Assembly: GCF_900129885.1 (NCBI RefSeq)
Contig: NZ_FQXE01000008.1
Coordinates: 145,141-209,140, forward strand
Origin: Pollutimonas bauzanensis
Lineage (GTDB): Bacteria; Pseudomonadota; Gammaproteobacteria; Burkholderiales; Burkholderiaceae_B
Length of the DNA stretch: 64,000 bases
Reading direction: 5' to 3'
A program made the position numbers and the translations under genes. A model generated the notes under the pieces. It saw only the letters and a list, made by a program, of their open reading frames with translations, did not search any database and was not told the origin of the DNA. This document shows positions 28,439-40,632 of the stretch, piece after piece (position 1 is the first letter of the stretch; every line of letters begins with the position of its first letter).

Positions 28439-29554
28439 TTATTTAAACGAAACAATTTTCCCGTTGGAAAAAGTCGCCAGGCGAACCTCTCCGCTGTTCT
28501 GGTTCTTCTCGTCGAAGCTGATCTTTCCCAGCAAGATTTCAAAGCCTTCGAGCTTTGCCAGCCCAGCCTGTATCTGCTTGGGATCGCTGCCACCGCCACG
28601 CTTCGCCGCTTCAACCACCGTGTAAATGGAGTCATAGGTACCCGCTTCAAAAGCACCGGGCTCATGGTTGTACTTGGCCTTGAAGGCTTCTTCGAATTTT
28701 TTCGACTTTTCATTATCGAGGCCTGGCAGCCAGGTGGTTGGGAAGACCGCCCCATTTGCGGCAGCACCCGCCAGCTCGACAAATTTCGGCACACCCTGCC
28801 CCATATTCACAATCAATGTCGCGTTGATGCCCAGCTCTTTGATCTGACGGGCAATAATGGAACCTTCGGTGTAGTAGCCATGAACGAAGATGACTTCGGG
28901 GGAAGTTTCCTTGATTTTGGAAAGCTGCGCCTTGAAATCTGTTTCACCACGGTTATATTGCTCGTAGGCCGTGACCGTGGCGCCCACCTTCTTTGCACGG
29001 TCTGCCGCGGCCTGGGTCGGCGGCTTGCCGTAATCGGAATTTTCCACCAAGAACGCAAATCGCTTCGCGCCTTTCTGGCTCGCAAAATATTCAACTGCCT
29101 TGCTGTCCAACTGGCCGTCTGTCATGTTGACGCGCCACGTGTATTTGTAGCCTTGCTCGGTAACGGTTGGCGAGCCCGCCTGCCCATTCACCGCCGGCAC
29201 TTTATACCGTTCATTCTCTTTGGTGAATGCGATGGTGACCAGGCTCGCGGACGAACCGACGATCGCATCGACTTTTTGCTGTGCGATCAGCTTCTTCGCG
29301 GCATTGATGCCCGCCGCGGGGTCGCTGCGGTCATCTTCAGCATGAAACTCAATAGGCTGGCCATTGAATCCGCCTGCGTTATTGATTTCCTCGATAGCCA
29401 AACGCGTGCCTTTGCGGTGGTTGTCGCCATACGCGGCGGCGGCCCCTGAAATAGATTCTATGATGCCGATCTTGAGCGTGTCTGCGGCACTTGCCGCGCC
29501 TGTTGCAACCGCAAATCCAAAGACAGCACAAAACAGCTTTGATTTATCAAACAT
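28439..29554 (-). CDS. LivK-type ABC transporter substrate-binding protein
   Basis: A 371-residue exported receptor of the Peripla_BP_6 family. ATG at 29554 has an AGGAG-GGAG region upstream; the signal peptide FCAVFGFAVATGAASAAD is clear. The mature protein starts TLKIGIIESISGAAAAYG and contains the DDRSDPAAGINAAKKLI and AIVGSSASLVTIAF motifs. The family binds branched amino acids, amides, urea and aromatic acids. Coupled with two amidases and a LacI regulator, an amide ligand is the best guess. Confidence 0.92.
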   Translation of the reverse strand: MFDKSKLFCAVFGFAVATGAASAADTLKIGIIESISGAAAAYGDNHRKGTRLAIEEINNAGGFNGQPIEFHAEDDRSDPAAGINAAKKLIAQQKVDAIVGSSASLVTIAFTKENERYKVPAVNGQAGSPTVTEQGYKYTWRVNMTDGQLDSKAVEYFASQKGAKRFAFLVENSDYGKPPTQAAADRAKKVGATVTAYEQYNRGETDFKAQLSKIKETSPEVIFVHGYYTEGSIIARQIKELGINATLIVNMGQGVPKFVELAGAAANGAVFPTTWLPGLDNEKSKKFEEAFKAKYNHEPGAFEAGTYDSIYTVVEAAKRGGGSDPKQIQAGLAKLEGFEILLGKISFDEKNQNSGEVRLATFSNGKIVSFK

Positions 29555-29612
29555 ACTCCATCTCCTAGTGGTGGGCTTATGGTTCTTAAAAACGTCAATT
29601 ACGCTTGCTGAT

Positions 29613-30335
29613 CTAGTGTTCAATACCAAGATAGGCCTTTCTGATTGCATCGCTTTCCAGCAGCGCTTTCGCATCGTCCGAGGCAATAATTTCACCCGAC
29701 TCCATCAGATAGCCTCTTTGCGCGACCCTCAGGGCAAGCGTGACATTCTGCTCGACGAGCAGGATCGTGGCGCCTGCGGCATGAATCTCTTTGAGCTTGG
29801 TCATCAGTTCGGCCACAACCAATGGGGCCAGCCCAAGGGAAGGTTCATCCAACAAGAGCAGTTTCGGACGGCCCATCAAGGCGCGGCCAATCGCAACCAT
29901 TTGCTGCTCCCCGCCGCTCATCGTCCCGGCCTTTTGCTTCCATCTTTCTTTAAGCCGCGGGAACTGATCGAGGATCTTGTCGATATCCTCTTGCATTTCA
30001 GCGCTGGTCGATTTCCTTGCGCGCGCGCCTATGGCCAGATTCTCGGCGACGGTGAAATCGGGAAACACCCGCCGGCCTTCTGGAACAATACTGATGCCGC
30101 GTCGGATGATTGCATCGGACCTATCGGACTCGATACGCTCGCCCAGAAACTCTATGCTGCCGTTCTTGACAGGCTGCAATCCAATGATGGATTTCAAGAG
30201 TGTGCTTTTGCCTGCGCCATTCGCGCCGATCAGCGTGACAAATTCCCCGGCATCGACATTCACACTGATTTTCTTGATGGCATGAACGTGACCGTAGTAG
30301 GTGTCGATATCTTTTATTCTTAACATTTCATTCAC
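29613..30335 (-). CDS. branched-chain-type ABC transporter ATP-binding protein LivF
   Basis: A 240-residue ATPase. Walker A is GANGAGKST, the conserved LivF segment is IVPEGRRVFPDFTVAENL, the signature is MSGGEQQMVAIGRAL, and Walker B is LLLDEPSLGLAP. It works as a heterodimer with LivG, whose gene overlaps it by eight bases. Confidence 0.93.
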   Translation of the reverse strand: MNEMLRIKDIDTYYGHVHAIKKISVNVDAGEFVTLIGANGAGKSTLLKSIIGLQPVKNGSIEFLGERIESDRSDAIIRRGISIVPEGRRVFPDFTVAENLAIGARARKSTSAEMQEDIDKILDQFPRLKERWKQKAGTMSGGEQQMVAIGRALMGRPKLLLLDEPSLGLAPLVVAELMTKLKEIHAAGATILLVEQNVTLALRVAQRGYLMESGEIIASDDAKALLESDAIRKAYLGIEH

Positions 30336-31089
30336 CTCCGCTACCCAGGTAGGCGGCGATTACTTTAGGATCGCTTTGCACTTGTTGCGGGTCTCCTTCA
30401 GATATTTTGTTGCCATACTCGAGGACGACGATACGGCTGCACAGATCCATGACCAGCTTTACATCGTGCTCAATCAACACGATGGTGTAGTCCATCGCAT
30501 TCAATTTCTTGATCAAAGCTTTAAGTGACACGCGCTCTTGCAGGTTCAGACCCGCAGCCGGCTCATCCAATAGCAGTATTTTGGGATCTGTCGCCAGTGC
30601 CCGCGCAATATCCAGCTGGCGCTGCTCGCCGTAAGGCAAGTTTTTTGCCAGTTCGTCCTTCTTCTTGTCCAGCCCCACGTACGACAGCAGCTCGATCGAG
30701 CGCCGCTCCGCCTCCGAGCGCTCATTACGCTCTTTCCTTGTGCGAAAAATGGAAGACAGCGCGCCCGCTTTGGTTCGGCTTTGGCGTCCAATCATGACGT
30801 TCTCGACCAGGCTCAGCTCCGGGAACACCATGATGTTCTGGAATGTTCTGGCCACGCCAAGGCGGTTGATCTGATCAAGCCGCAGCTTGCTGATTTCGTG
30901 ATCGTTGTAGAACACCTGGCCGGACGTTGGCGTATAAATGCCGCTGACGACGTTGAACAACGAGGTTTTACCGGCGCCATTGGGACCAATAAGGCCGGTT
31001 ACCTGCCCCTCTTGAACATCGAATGACACGTTGGTCAGCGCGCTGACCCCACCGAACCGGAGCGAAATATCTTTTACCGACAAAGTCAT
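30328..31089 (-). CDS. branched-chain-type ABC transporter ATP-binding protein LivG
   Basis: A 253-residue ATPase. Walker A is GPNGAGKTSLFNVVSG, the LivG-specific insertion TFQNIMVFPELSLVENVMIG is present, the signature is LPYGEQRQLDIARAL and Walker B is LLLDEPAAGLN. Its ATG overlaps the stop codon of the LivM-type gene by one base; it pairs with LivF. Confidence 0.93.
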   Translation of the reverse strand: MTLSVKDISLRFGGVSALTNVSFDVQEGQVTGLIGPNGAGKTSLFNVVSGIYTPTSGQVFYNDHEISKLRLDQINRLGVARTFQNIMVFPELSLVENVMIGRQSRTKAGALSSIFRTRKERNERSEAERRSIELLSYVGLDKKKDELAKNLPYGEQRQLDIARALATDPKILLLDEPAAGLNLQERVSLKALIKKLNAMDYTIVLIEHDVKLVMDLCSRIVVLEYGNKISEGDPQQVQSDPKVIAAYLGSGGE

Positions 31090-32018
31090 TATCGTGTCCT
31101 CCAGCGTTGAATCACATTTGGCAGGTCGGATAATCCTTTAGGCAGAAAAAGAATGACTATTGCCAGCAAAAGCCCATAGACCAGCACGTTGTAGTTGCCG
31201 AATCCTTGCGCGTATTCCTCAAGTATCGTGATGGCGAAAGCGCCGATGATCGATCCGTATAGATTGCCAATACCGCCTATGAATGCCATGACGAAGAAGA
31301 AAATCGAAATCGGCAGCCCCATTCTGTCAGGATCGATGAAGCCGTCGTAATGAACAAACAATGTTCCGGCAAATGCGGCAAACATGGTACTGACCGTGAA
31401 GGACAGCACCTTGTATTTAAATACCGGAATGCCCAGCGACTGCGCGGCAAGCTCATTGTTGGCAATAGAGCGCAGCGCATCGCCCGTCCGGGAGTCGGTG
31501 ATTCTGCGCAGCACGACAAACCCCACAATCATGCAAAGCAGCACCATGTAGTAATACGCAAGATCGCTGTTCATGGTCCAGCCAAACAGACTGGGGCTGG
31601 GCACGGCTGTCAGGCCGGACGGCCCCCCCGTGATGGAGCTGTTCTTCACCAAAGTTTGCAGAATGACGCCCACGGCAATACTGGCCAGCGCCAGGTAATG
31701 ACCGCTGGTCCGCAGAACGATCAGCCCAACGATGCAGCCAAGAATTCCCACGCTGATTGTGGCCACCGCGACGGACCCCAGGAAGGGGAAACCCGACTTC
31801 ATGAGAATGCCCGAGATATATGCGGCCAGCCCAAAGAATGCCGCATGCCCGAGGGAGATCTGCCCGGTATAGCCGATAAACAGCGTCAACCCCATCACCA
31901 CGATTGCCGCGGTGGTTGCGCGAATACCCATATGGGTCAGGAACGGATCGTTCAAGACCAGCGGAATCAACACCAATGCCGCGATGGCAATAATATTTCC
32001 ATACTTTTTCAGCAACAT
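31089..32018 (-). CDS. branched-chain-type ABC transporter permease LivM
   Basis: A 309-residue permease with about nine membrane segments. LivM-type motifs include GYTGQISLGHAAFFGLAAY and AIRSIANNELAAQSLGI-like loop residues, with IGGIGNLYGSIIGAF near the C-terminus. ATG at 32018 starts MLLKKYGNIIAI; the longer frame to 32078 would overlap LivH and adds a charged stretch not seen in the family. It pairs with the LivH-type permease. Confidence 0.92.
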   Translation of the reverse strand: MLLKKYGNIIAIAALVLIPLVLNDPFLTHMGIRATTAAIVVMGLTLFIGYTGQISLGHAAFFGLAAYISGILMKSGFPFLGSVAVATISVGILGCIVGLIVLRTSGHYLALASIAVGVILQTLVKNSSITGGPSGLTAVPSPSLFGWTMNSDLAYYYMVLLCMIVGFVVLRRITDSRTGDALRSIANNELAAQSLGIPVFKYKVLSFTVSTMFAAFAGTLFVHYDGFIDPDRMGLPISIFFFVMAFIGGIGNLYGSIIGAFAITILEEYAQGFGNYNVLVYGLLLAIVILFLPKGLSDLPNVIQRWRTR

Positions 32019-32028
32019 GCAGATACCC

Positions 32029-32904
32029 CTAGACCTTTTGAATTTGCTTCTTGCCCAGCAAGCCGTTTGGTTTGACAAGGATGATCAACAATAGAATCGA
32101 GAACGAAACAAGGTCTTTGTAAGCTGAAGCCAATAACAGCGTTCCGTATTGCTCAATGACACCTAGCGTGAATCCACCCAGCACGGCGCCGGACACCAGC
32201 CCCAGGCCGCCAAGCAACGCTGCGGTGAACCCTTTCAGGATGATTAATTGGCCCATATCGAAAGTCAGCACAGCAATCGGCGCATAGACGATGCCGGCAA
32301 CCGCCCCCAGCACCGAGCACAATCCGAAAGTAATGTTGTTCACGCGGGAGACGTTGATGCCCATCATTCTCGCGGTTGTTTTGTCTTGCGCAACGGCCCG
32401 AAGCGACAGGCCAAGCGCCGTTTTCGTGAACAGCACATACAGCAAGGCCATGATGATGAACGTGGCCGCAATCACAATGGCATATTGGGCGCTGATCTGA
32501 ATGCCGCCAAACCTCAAGACGCCATCGGTCATGGCCGGGAATCTGTAGGCGGAGGACCCGAAGATGAGTTGCGCGACGCTTCTGAGCATGATGAACAGCG
32601 CGATAGTCATGACGAGCAGAGACAGGCCATTCGCATTTTCCTCGAGCTTGCGCAAGAAAATCCGTTCCAGCAGCGACCCCAGAATGAACGCCGACGCCAT
32701 GCTGAGCGGCAGGGCAAGCCACATTGACAGGCCAAGGTCCACATGGAATACAAAGCCCATGAAGGCCCCGGCCATAAAAAACTCGCCCTGGGCAAAGTTG
32801 ATGACATCCATACCCCGGAAAACCAGCGTGATTGCCAAGGCAATCAAGGCATAGGTGCTGCCTACCGATAAACCAAAAATAAGCTGTTGAATAACGTTTT
32901 CCAT
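32029..32904 (-). CDS. branched-chain-type ABC transporter permease LivH
   Basis: A 291-residue permease starting MENVIQQLIFGLSVGSTYAL, the usual LivH beginning, at ATG 32904 with GGAG upstream. The DVINFAQGEFFMAGAF motif is present near residue 40, and the LLGGLGLVSGAVLGGF motif near the C-terminus. First gene of the transporter-amidase operon; upstream lie a 338-base region and LacI-type operators. Confidence 0.92.
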   Translation of the reverse strand: MENVIQQLIFGLSVGSTYALIALAITLVFRGMDVINFAQGEFFMAGAFMGFVFHVDLGLSMWLALPLSMASAFILGSLLERIFLRKLEENANGLSLLVMTIALFIMLRSVAQLIFGSSAYRFPAMTDGVLRFGGIQISAQYAIVIAATFIIMALLYVLFTKTALGLSLRAVAQDKTTARMMGINVSRVNNITFGLCSVLGAVAGIVYAPIAVLTFDMGQLIILKGFTAALLGGLGLVSGAVLGGFTLGVIEQYGTLLLASAYKDLVSFSILLLIILVKPNGLLGKKQIQKV

Positions 32905-33242
32905 CAAGCCCACTCCAATACATTGCCGTTGCGGCTCCAAAACTGCCTTTGGCTATCAAACATGCGGGGTATGCCTAGGCATCGGACAACAGAAAGCGGT
33001 AATCAATGGCCGCCAGGCTGTTGATTAATTTCTCTTCTTTTGTGTGTTTGCATAAAGGCTGACGAGGCAGGATCGTCCAGCGTTCAATGTCGTGAGCAAG
33101 ACTTGTGGTCGTGAAGCGGATGCGTCCTGTTTATCCTGGGTAAGATAGTCCGACGCGCTCAGACAGCTGCCTCCTCATGGCCTCTTATGTGTTTGCCCCT
33201 TGTTTACCCAAACGTTAGGGTATTTTATGGGCATGCGCTGTT
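32905..33242. other. promoter and leader region of the LivHMGFK-amidase operon
   Basis: These 338 bases lie between the operon's first gene and the end of the lacI-type gene. No credible protein frame is present. The upstream end holds the palindrome at 33205-33222, so transcription probably begins near it and leaves a leader of some 250-300 bases; I see no riboswitch structure in the leader. Confidence 0.45.
33205..33222. promoter_or_regulatory. candidate LacI-family operator O1
   Basis: TACCCAAACGTTAGGGTA is an 18-base near-perfect palindrome centred on AACGTT, with the CG-centred symmetry typical of LacI/GalR operators. It matches the second site at 33261-33278 in ACCC-N-AACGTT-N-GGGT. 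The two centres lie 56 bases apart, which would allow looping or cooperative binding. Confidence 0.65.
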
Positions 33243-34304
33243 TCAGCTCAACCTAGGATAAACCCGAACGTTTGGGTTGGAGCTTTCCCGCACGCAAAGC
33301 GTCGGCTCGAGAAGCTCCGATTCGGGGCGGCCGCCCTTGATGGTTTCAAGCAGGAGCTCTACGCTGCGGTATCCCATTTGATACATAGGGGAACGAATAG
33401 TCGAGAGGCCTATGGGCAGCTCCCCTGCTATCGGCGTGTCGTTGAACCCCACGACAGCCACATCCCGGCCCACCTGGATTCCGCTGTCTCGCAGCGCCCC
33501 CAACAGCCCTATAGCCAGGAAATCATTGACGGCAAAAATAGCAGTGGGTTTTTCTTGATCGCCGGAGAATAGACGCTCTCCGAGCGCCCTGCCGCTTTTG
33601 GTATCAAATCCGCTATGGATGATCCAGTGCCGCGGTATATCAACGCCCAATTCGGCGCAGCGCTGGATAAATCCGTTTGTCCTGTCGTATCCCGTTGTTG
33701 CGTAGGCCTCGCCCGCGAATACACAAATTTTCCTGTGGCCCAGTTGGACAAGATGGTCGGCGGCCATTTGCCCCCCTTTAAAGTCATCACAGGTAACCGA
33801 GCAATGTGTCGGAGCATGACGACTGACCAGCACCGCCGGGATATTTCGTCTGGCAATTTCTTCCAGGAACGCGGCATTGTCGATTCGCGCATCCGCGATC
33901 AGCAGCCCCTCCACATTCTGATCCAGCGCGGTTTCACAAAGCTGTATTTGACGCTCGGGAAGATCAAGTGTGATGCCCACAAACGTAAGGTACTGGTTGT
34001 CTGTTGCCCCGGCGTCTATCCCTTCGTAAATCGTCGCGACAACCAAATCAGTCAATCGAGGCAGAATCACGCCTATCAGTCGGGTCTTGCTGGTTTTGAG
34101 CCCGATGGCTTGCCGATTAGGACGGTAATTCAGCTGTTTGGCCAACTGTTTTATGCGCGCAATCATCTCTGGCGAAGCGGCGCTGCGCGCCTCTGCTTCG
34201 GTTCCATTCAGAACACGCGAGACGGTTGACACATGTATTTCTAGATGTTGTGCCAGCGAGCGTAGTGTTGTGCGTTGGCGCGTATTAATTTTGCTTTGTG
34301 GCAT
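33243..34304 (-). CDS. LacI family transcriptional regulator
   Basis: A 353-residue regulator. The N-terminal helix-turn-helix and hinge are intact: LRSLAQHLEIHVSTVSRVLN, then QLAKQLNYRPNRQAIGL. A periplasmic-binding-like effector domain spans about 70-345 (LIGVILPRLTDLVVATIYEG, FAVNDFLAIGLLGAL, VAVVGFNDTPIAGELP). It lies upstream of, and on the same strand as, the LivHMGFK-amidase operon and very probably represses it until an effector binds. One candidate operator lies inside its own last codons, the other just downstream. Confidence 0.94.
   Translation of the reverse strand: MPQSKINTRQRTTLRSLAQHLEIHVSTVSRVLNGTEAEARSAASPEMIARIKQLAKQLNYRPNRQAIGLKTSKTRLIGVILPRLTDLVVATIYEGIDAGATDNQYLTFVGITLDLPERQIQLCETALDQNVEGLLIADARIDNAAFLEEIARRNIPAVLVSRHAPTHCSVTCDDFKGGQMAADHLVQLGHRKICVFAGEAYATTGYDRTNGFIQRCAELGVDIPRHWIIHSGFDTKSGRALGERLFSGDQEKPTAIFAVNDFLAIGLLGALRDSGIQVGRDVAVVGFNDTPIAGELPIGLSTIRSPMYQMGYRSVELLLETIKGGRPESELLEPTLCVRESSNPNVRVYPRLS
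33261..33278. promoter_or_regulatory. candidate LacI-family operator O2 inside the 3' end of the regulator gene
   Basis: AACCCGAACGTTTGGGTT is an 18-base near-perfect palindrome that shares the ACCC-N-AACGTT-N-GGGT pattern with the site at 33205. It lies within the last dozen codons of the lacI-type gene. Confidence 0.6.
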
Positions 34305-34643
34305 TTGTGCCCTTGAATCGGCAATCTGACGTATTGCTTATTCTACTTCCAGGCGATCAAATCGAGATTGCATGCCTGCCTGGCGTTGTCACGAGCGGCT
34401 CAGCGGTTTCAAATACGCGGGGAAAGCTCAGGCCGCCACTTTCACAGGGAAGATAGCGACCCTGGACGCCGGACTTGTCGGTGAAGACAGGCCCGCCTCT
34501 GGCCGCCTGAATAGGCGGGCGCAGACGGAAATCGAAAAGCGGCGCCCGCCCCCGAGGCATCAAGAGATGTGTGTCAATCCAGACGGCTTGGCTATTTATT
34601 GTCAAGGCTTGTCAGATGCAGAGCGGGCTGCCCGGATGTCCGC
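34305..34643. other. intergenic region with a GCCCGCCT hairpin
   Basis: This 339-base stretch lies between the start of the lacI-type gene and the end of ssb. Small frames on both strands show no family features. An eight-base inverted repeat (34491-34498 and 34513-34520) could form a hairpin but has no T-run on either strand, so it is at best a weak terminator for ssb. Confidence 0.4.
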
Positions 34644-35138
34644 TTAGAACGGAATATCGTCATCCATATCGGCCAGGTTTGCCGCGGGCGAGGCTTGCGG
34701 AGCGGCTGGCCGGGGCTGCTGCGCGGGACGGGGCGCGCGCGGCTGGGCGGGCGCCTGGTTGTATTCGCCGCCGCCACCGCCGCCCATGCTGGCGTCGCCT
34801 TCGCGGCCGCCCAGCATTTGCATCTGGTCGGCCACGATGTCGGTGCTGAAACGATCGGCGCCGGTGTCCTTGTCTTGCCACTTGCGCGTTTTGAGGCGGC
34901 CTTCCACGTATACCGCGCGGCCTTTTTTGAGATATTCGCCGGCGATTTCGGCCAGGCGGTTGTAGAACACCACGCGGTGCCATTCGGTTTCTTCGCGCTT
35001 TTCGCCCGTGGCCTTGTCTTTCCATTGCGAGGTGGTGGCGATGGATACGTTGCAAATGGCTGCGCCGTCGGGGCTGTAGCGTACTTCGGGGTCTCGTCCG
35101 AGGTTGCCGACGAGAATGACTTTGTTGACTGAGGCCAT
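34644..35138 (-). CDS. ssb: single-stranded DNA-binding protein
   Basis: A 164-residue SSB. The OB-fold (about 1-110) begins [20 protein letters not shown] and includes [23 protein letters not shown] Gly/Pro/Gln-rich linker leads to the acidic tail DMDDDIPF that binds partner proteins. It coats single-stranded DNA in replication, repair and recombination. Neighbouring the MFS and uvrA genes is usual in Bordetella relatives. Confidence 0.97.
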   Translation of the reverse strand: MASVNKVILVGNLGRDPEVRYSPDGAAICNVSIATTSQWKDKATGEKREETEWHRVVFYNRLAEIAGEYLKKGRAVYVEGRLKTRKWQDKDTGADRFSTDIVADQMQMLGGREGDASMGGGGGGEYNQAPAQPRAPRPAQQPRPAAPQASPAANLADMDDDIPF

Positions 35139-35242
35139 GACAATACCCTTAACTTAAAATTTCACATTAACGTCATTATCGACGATCTGGAGCCGCTTTG
35201 CCAGATTCCTGCGTACTAGCCCGCAGGCTCGAATTAGCCGCA

Positions 35243-36451
35243 TCAGGATTCGGACTTGAACCCTCGGGCGGTCAGGAACCAGGCAAAGGCCAGGCCGGAA
35301 GACACCAGGAAGACGGCCGATGAGCGGCCATGGGCGGCCAGCAGGCCGCCGGCCACGCCGCCCGCGAATATGCCCAGCGACTGGGCGGTATTGTAGAAGC
35401 CCAGGGCCAGGCCCTTGAACTCGGGCGGCGCCACCCGGGAAACCAGCGAGGGTTGCAGCGCTTCCAGTATATTGAAGGCGATGAAAAAGCCAATCAGGGT
35501 TACAACTATCGCAAAGAAACTATGGCTGGCCAGCGGCATCAGCGCCAGCACCACCACCAGGCCGGCCACCGCCACTTCCATGGCCACCTTGTGCGCGTGC
35601 CGGGTTTCGGTATAGAAAACCGCCGGCACCATCAATACGAACGACAGCAGGATGACCGGCAAATAGACTTCCCACAAGTGGGCCGAATCGTAGCCGCCCA
35701 GGGCGGCGAGCAGCCCGGGGGCCACGATGAATATGGCCATCAGGATGAAGTGCAGGCAGAAAACGCCGAAATTCAATCGCAGCAAGTCGGCATGCCCCAG
35801 CACGTCGCGCGGCCTGGCCTGGACTATCGGCGATTTGGCCAGGGGCACCGCCGGCACAACGAAGGCGGTGATCAGCAGGCACACAAAGCCGAGCAGGCTG
35901 ATGGCCCAGAACAGGCCGGAAAGGCCGAATTCGCCGACCAGCATGGGCGACAGCACCAGCGATACGGCAAAGGAAATGCCGATGGAACCGCCCACCATCG
36001 CCATGGCGCGGGTGCGCACTTCCGGACGCGTGGCGTCGGCCACCCAGGCCGTGATGGCCGCCGAGATCGCTCCCAGCCCCTGGATGACGCGGCCCACGAT
36101 GATCCAGTCCACATTCTTGGCCAGGGCGCAGATGACGCCCCCGGCGATGAACAGCAGCATGCCGAGAATGATGACCGGCCGCCGCCCGAAGCGATCCGAA
36201 GCCATGCCCAGGGGAATCTGCATGATGGCCTGCGTCAGCCCGTAGGCGCCCAATGCCAGCCCTACTTTTGCCGCGTCATTGCCGCCGGGTATGGCATGCG
36301 CGGCCACGGCGAATATGGGCGTAAGCAGAAACAGGCCGAGCATGCGCGATGCGAAAAGCAGGGCCAGCGTGATGCTGGCGCGGCGCTCGACGGGGGTCAG
36401 CTTGAGCTTGCCGCGCGGGGAATTGGCTGTATGGGTGCTGGAGGTACTCAT
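35243..36451 (-). CDS. MFS transporter (YajR-like)
   Basis: A 402-residue transporter with twelve membrane segments. The MFS loop motif [13 protein letters not shown] is near residue 85, and the chain starts with a short charged cytoplasmic tail before [19 protein letters not shown]. It lacks the C-terminal ferredoxin-like domain of E. coli YajR. The substrate is unknown. It is divergent from uvrA and points toward ssb. Confidence 0.88.
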   Translation of the reverse strand: MSTSSTHTANSPRGKLKLTPVERRASITLALLFASRMLGLFLLTPIFAVAAHAIPGGNDAAKVGLALGAYGLTQAIMQIPLGMASDRFGRRPVIILGMLLFIAGGVICALAKNVDWIIVGRVIQGLGAISAAITAWVADATRPEVRTRAMAMVGGSIGISFAVSLVLSPMLVGEFGLSGLFWAISLLGFVCLLITAFVVPAVPLAKSPIVQARPRDVLGHADLLRLNFGVFCLHFILMAIFIVAPGLLAALGGYDSAHLWEVYLPVILLSFVLMVPAVFYTETRHAHKVAMEVAVAGLVVVLALMPLASHSFFAIVVTLIGFFIAFNILEALQPSLVSRVAPPEFKGLALGFYNTAQSLGIFAGGVAGGLLAAHGRSSAVFLVSSGLAFAWFLTARGFKSES

Positions 36452-36580
36452 GAAAAACTCGGCAAATTAATAACCATGGCGCGTGCTGTATCAAAACAAA
36501 TCAGACAAGAGGCCCAGCGCACGGAATGTCGCTGCGCGCTATAGTAGCAAGTTAGCCTTTGAAAGACCTTAGTGAACTTG

Positions 36581-39439
<2,859 letters not shown>

Positions 39440-39489
39440 AGTTGGGCCCGGTGTTCTCGCACTTTAGGTCGGTTAATTGCCAACGGCAT

Positions 39490-40623
39490 CTACCCCGCAT
39501 CCATCGAGAACAACTGCCTATGCTCCCGAATCGCATAGCGATCCGTCATCCCCGCAATATAATCCGCGATCGCCCGCGCCTGCTCCAGCGGCTCTTCGCG
39601 CCGGTACTCGCTCGTCAACAAGCGCGGCTCGTTCATGAAAGCCACGAACAGCTCGCGCACGATAGTGCGCGCTTTCGTCGTCATCCGCATCACCCGATAA
39701 TGCCGGTATAAATTTTCCATCAGGAAACTTTTCAGCGCATCCGCCTGGCGCCGCATCGACACCGAAAAAGCCGCCAGGGCGGGGCCGCCGCGCACCGCAT
39801 CCGCACTGTCCGGCCGATGCGCATCGATATTCGCCATAGTCGTTTCCGTCAAATCGACAACCAAGGTATTGATCATCGCCCGGATGATCTCCGCCACCAG
39901 GCGGCGCTTCTCGATATCGGGACACCTGCTCTTGACCCGCGCATGGTGCGTGGCGAAAATTTCCAGCGCCAGCAACTGCTCGATCGAAATCAGGCCCGAT
40001 CTCAGCCCGTCATCGATGTCGTGATTGTTGTAGGCAATTTCATCGGCCAGGTTGGCGATCTGCGCCTCCAGCGAGGGCTGCGTGCGCGCCAGGAAACGCT
40101 CGCCCACATCGCCCAGCAAACGCGCATGCCGGACCGAACAATGCTTGAGTATGCCTTCGCGGGTTTCAAAACACAGGTTCAAGCCATTGAATGCGGCATA
40201 GCGCTCTTCCAGCTCGTCGACCACCCGCAAGCTTTGCAAATTGTGCTCGAACCCTCCCGCCTCCGGGGCCAGCTCGCGCATGCAGGCATTCAATTCGTCC
40301 TGCCCGGCATGCCCGAAAGGCGTGTGCCCCAGGTCGTGCGCCAGCGAAATCGCTTCCGTCAGGTCCTCGTGCAGGCCCAGGTTGCGCGCCAGCGTGCGGG
40401 CAATCTGCGCCACTTCGATGCTGTGCGTCAGCCGCGTGCGGAAAAGATCGCCCTCGTGGTTGATGAATACCTGCGTCTTGTATTCAAGCAGGCGAAAAGC
40501 GTTGCAATGGATGATACGGTCCCGGTCGCGCTGGAACTGGCTGCGGCCCGTCGGCGGGGCCTCGGCATGGCGGCGGCCGCGCGTGTGTTCCGGGTGGCAG
40601 GCGTACGGAGCGAGCATCGTCAT
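39490..40623 (-). CDS. dgt: deoxyguanosinetriphosphate triphosphohydrolase-like protein
   Basis: A 377-residue HD-domain protein: [18 protein letters not shown] and [19 protein letters not shown] provide the metal-binding histidines and aspartates. It hydrolyses dNTPs to deoxynucleoside and triphosphate. It follows aroB with no real gap; ATG at 40623 has AGGTGG five bases upstream, and a GTG three codons earlier is an alternative. Its linkage to aroKB is common in betaproteobacteria. Confidence 0.92.
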   Translation of the reverse strand: MTMLAPYACHPEHTRGRRHAEAPPTGRSQFQRDRDRIIHCNAFRLLEYKTQVFINHEGDLFRTRLTHSIEVAQIARTLARNLGLHEDLTEAISLAHDLGHTPFGHAGQDELNACMRELAPEAGGFEHNLQSLRVVDELEERYAAFNGLNLCFETREGILKHCSVRHARLLGDVGERFLARTQPSLEAQIANLADEIAYNNHDIDDGLRSGLISIEQLLALEIFATHHARVKSRCPDIEKRRLVAEIIRAMINTLVVDLTETTMANIDAHRPDSADAVRGGPALAAFSVSMRRQADALKSFLMENLYRHYRVMRMTTKARTIVRELFVAFMNEPRLLTSEYRREEPLEQARAIADYIAGMTDRYAIREHRQLFSMDAG

Positions 40624-40632
40624 GGCCGCCAC

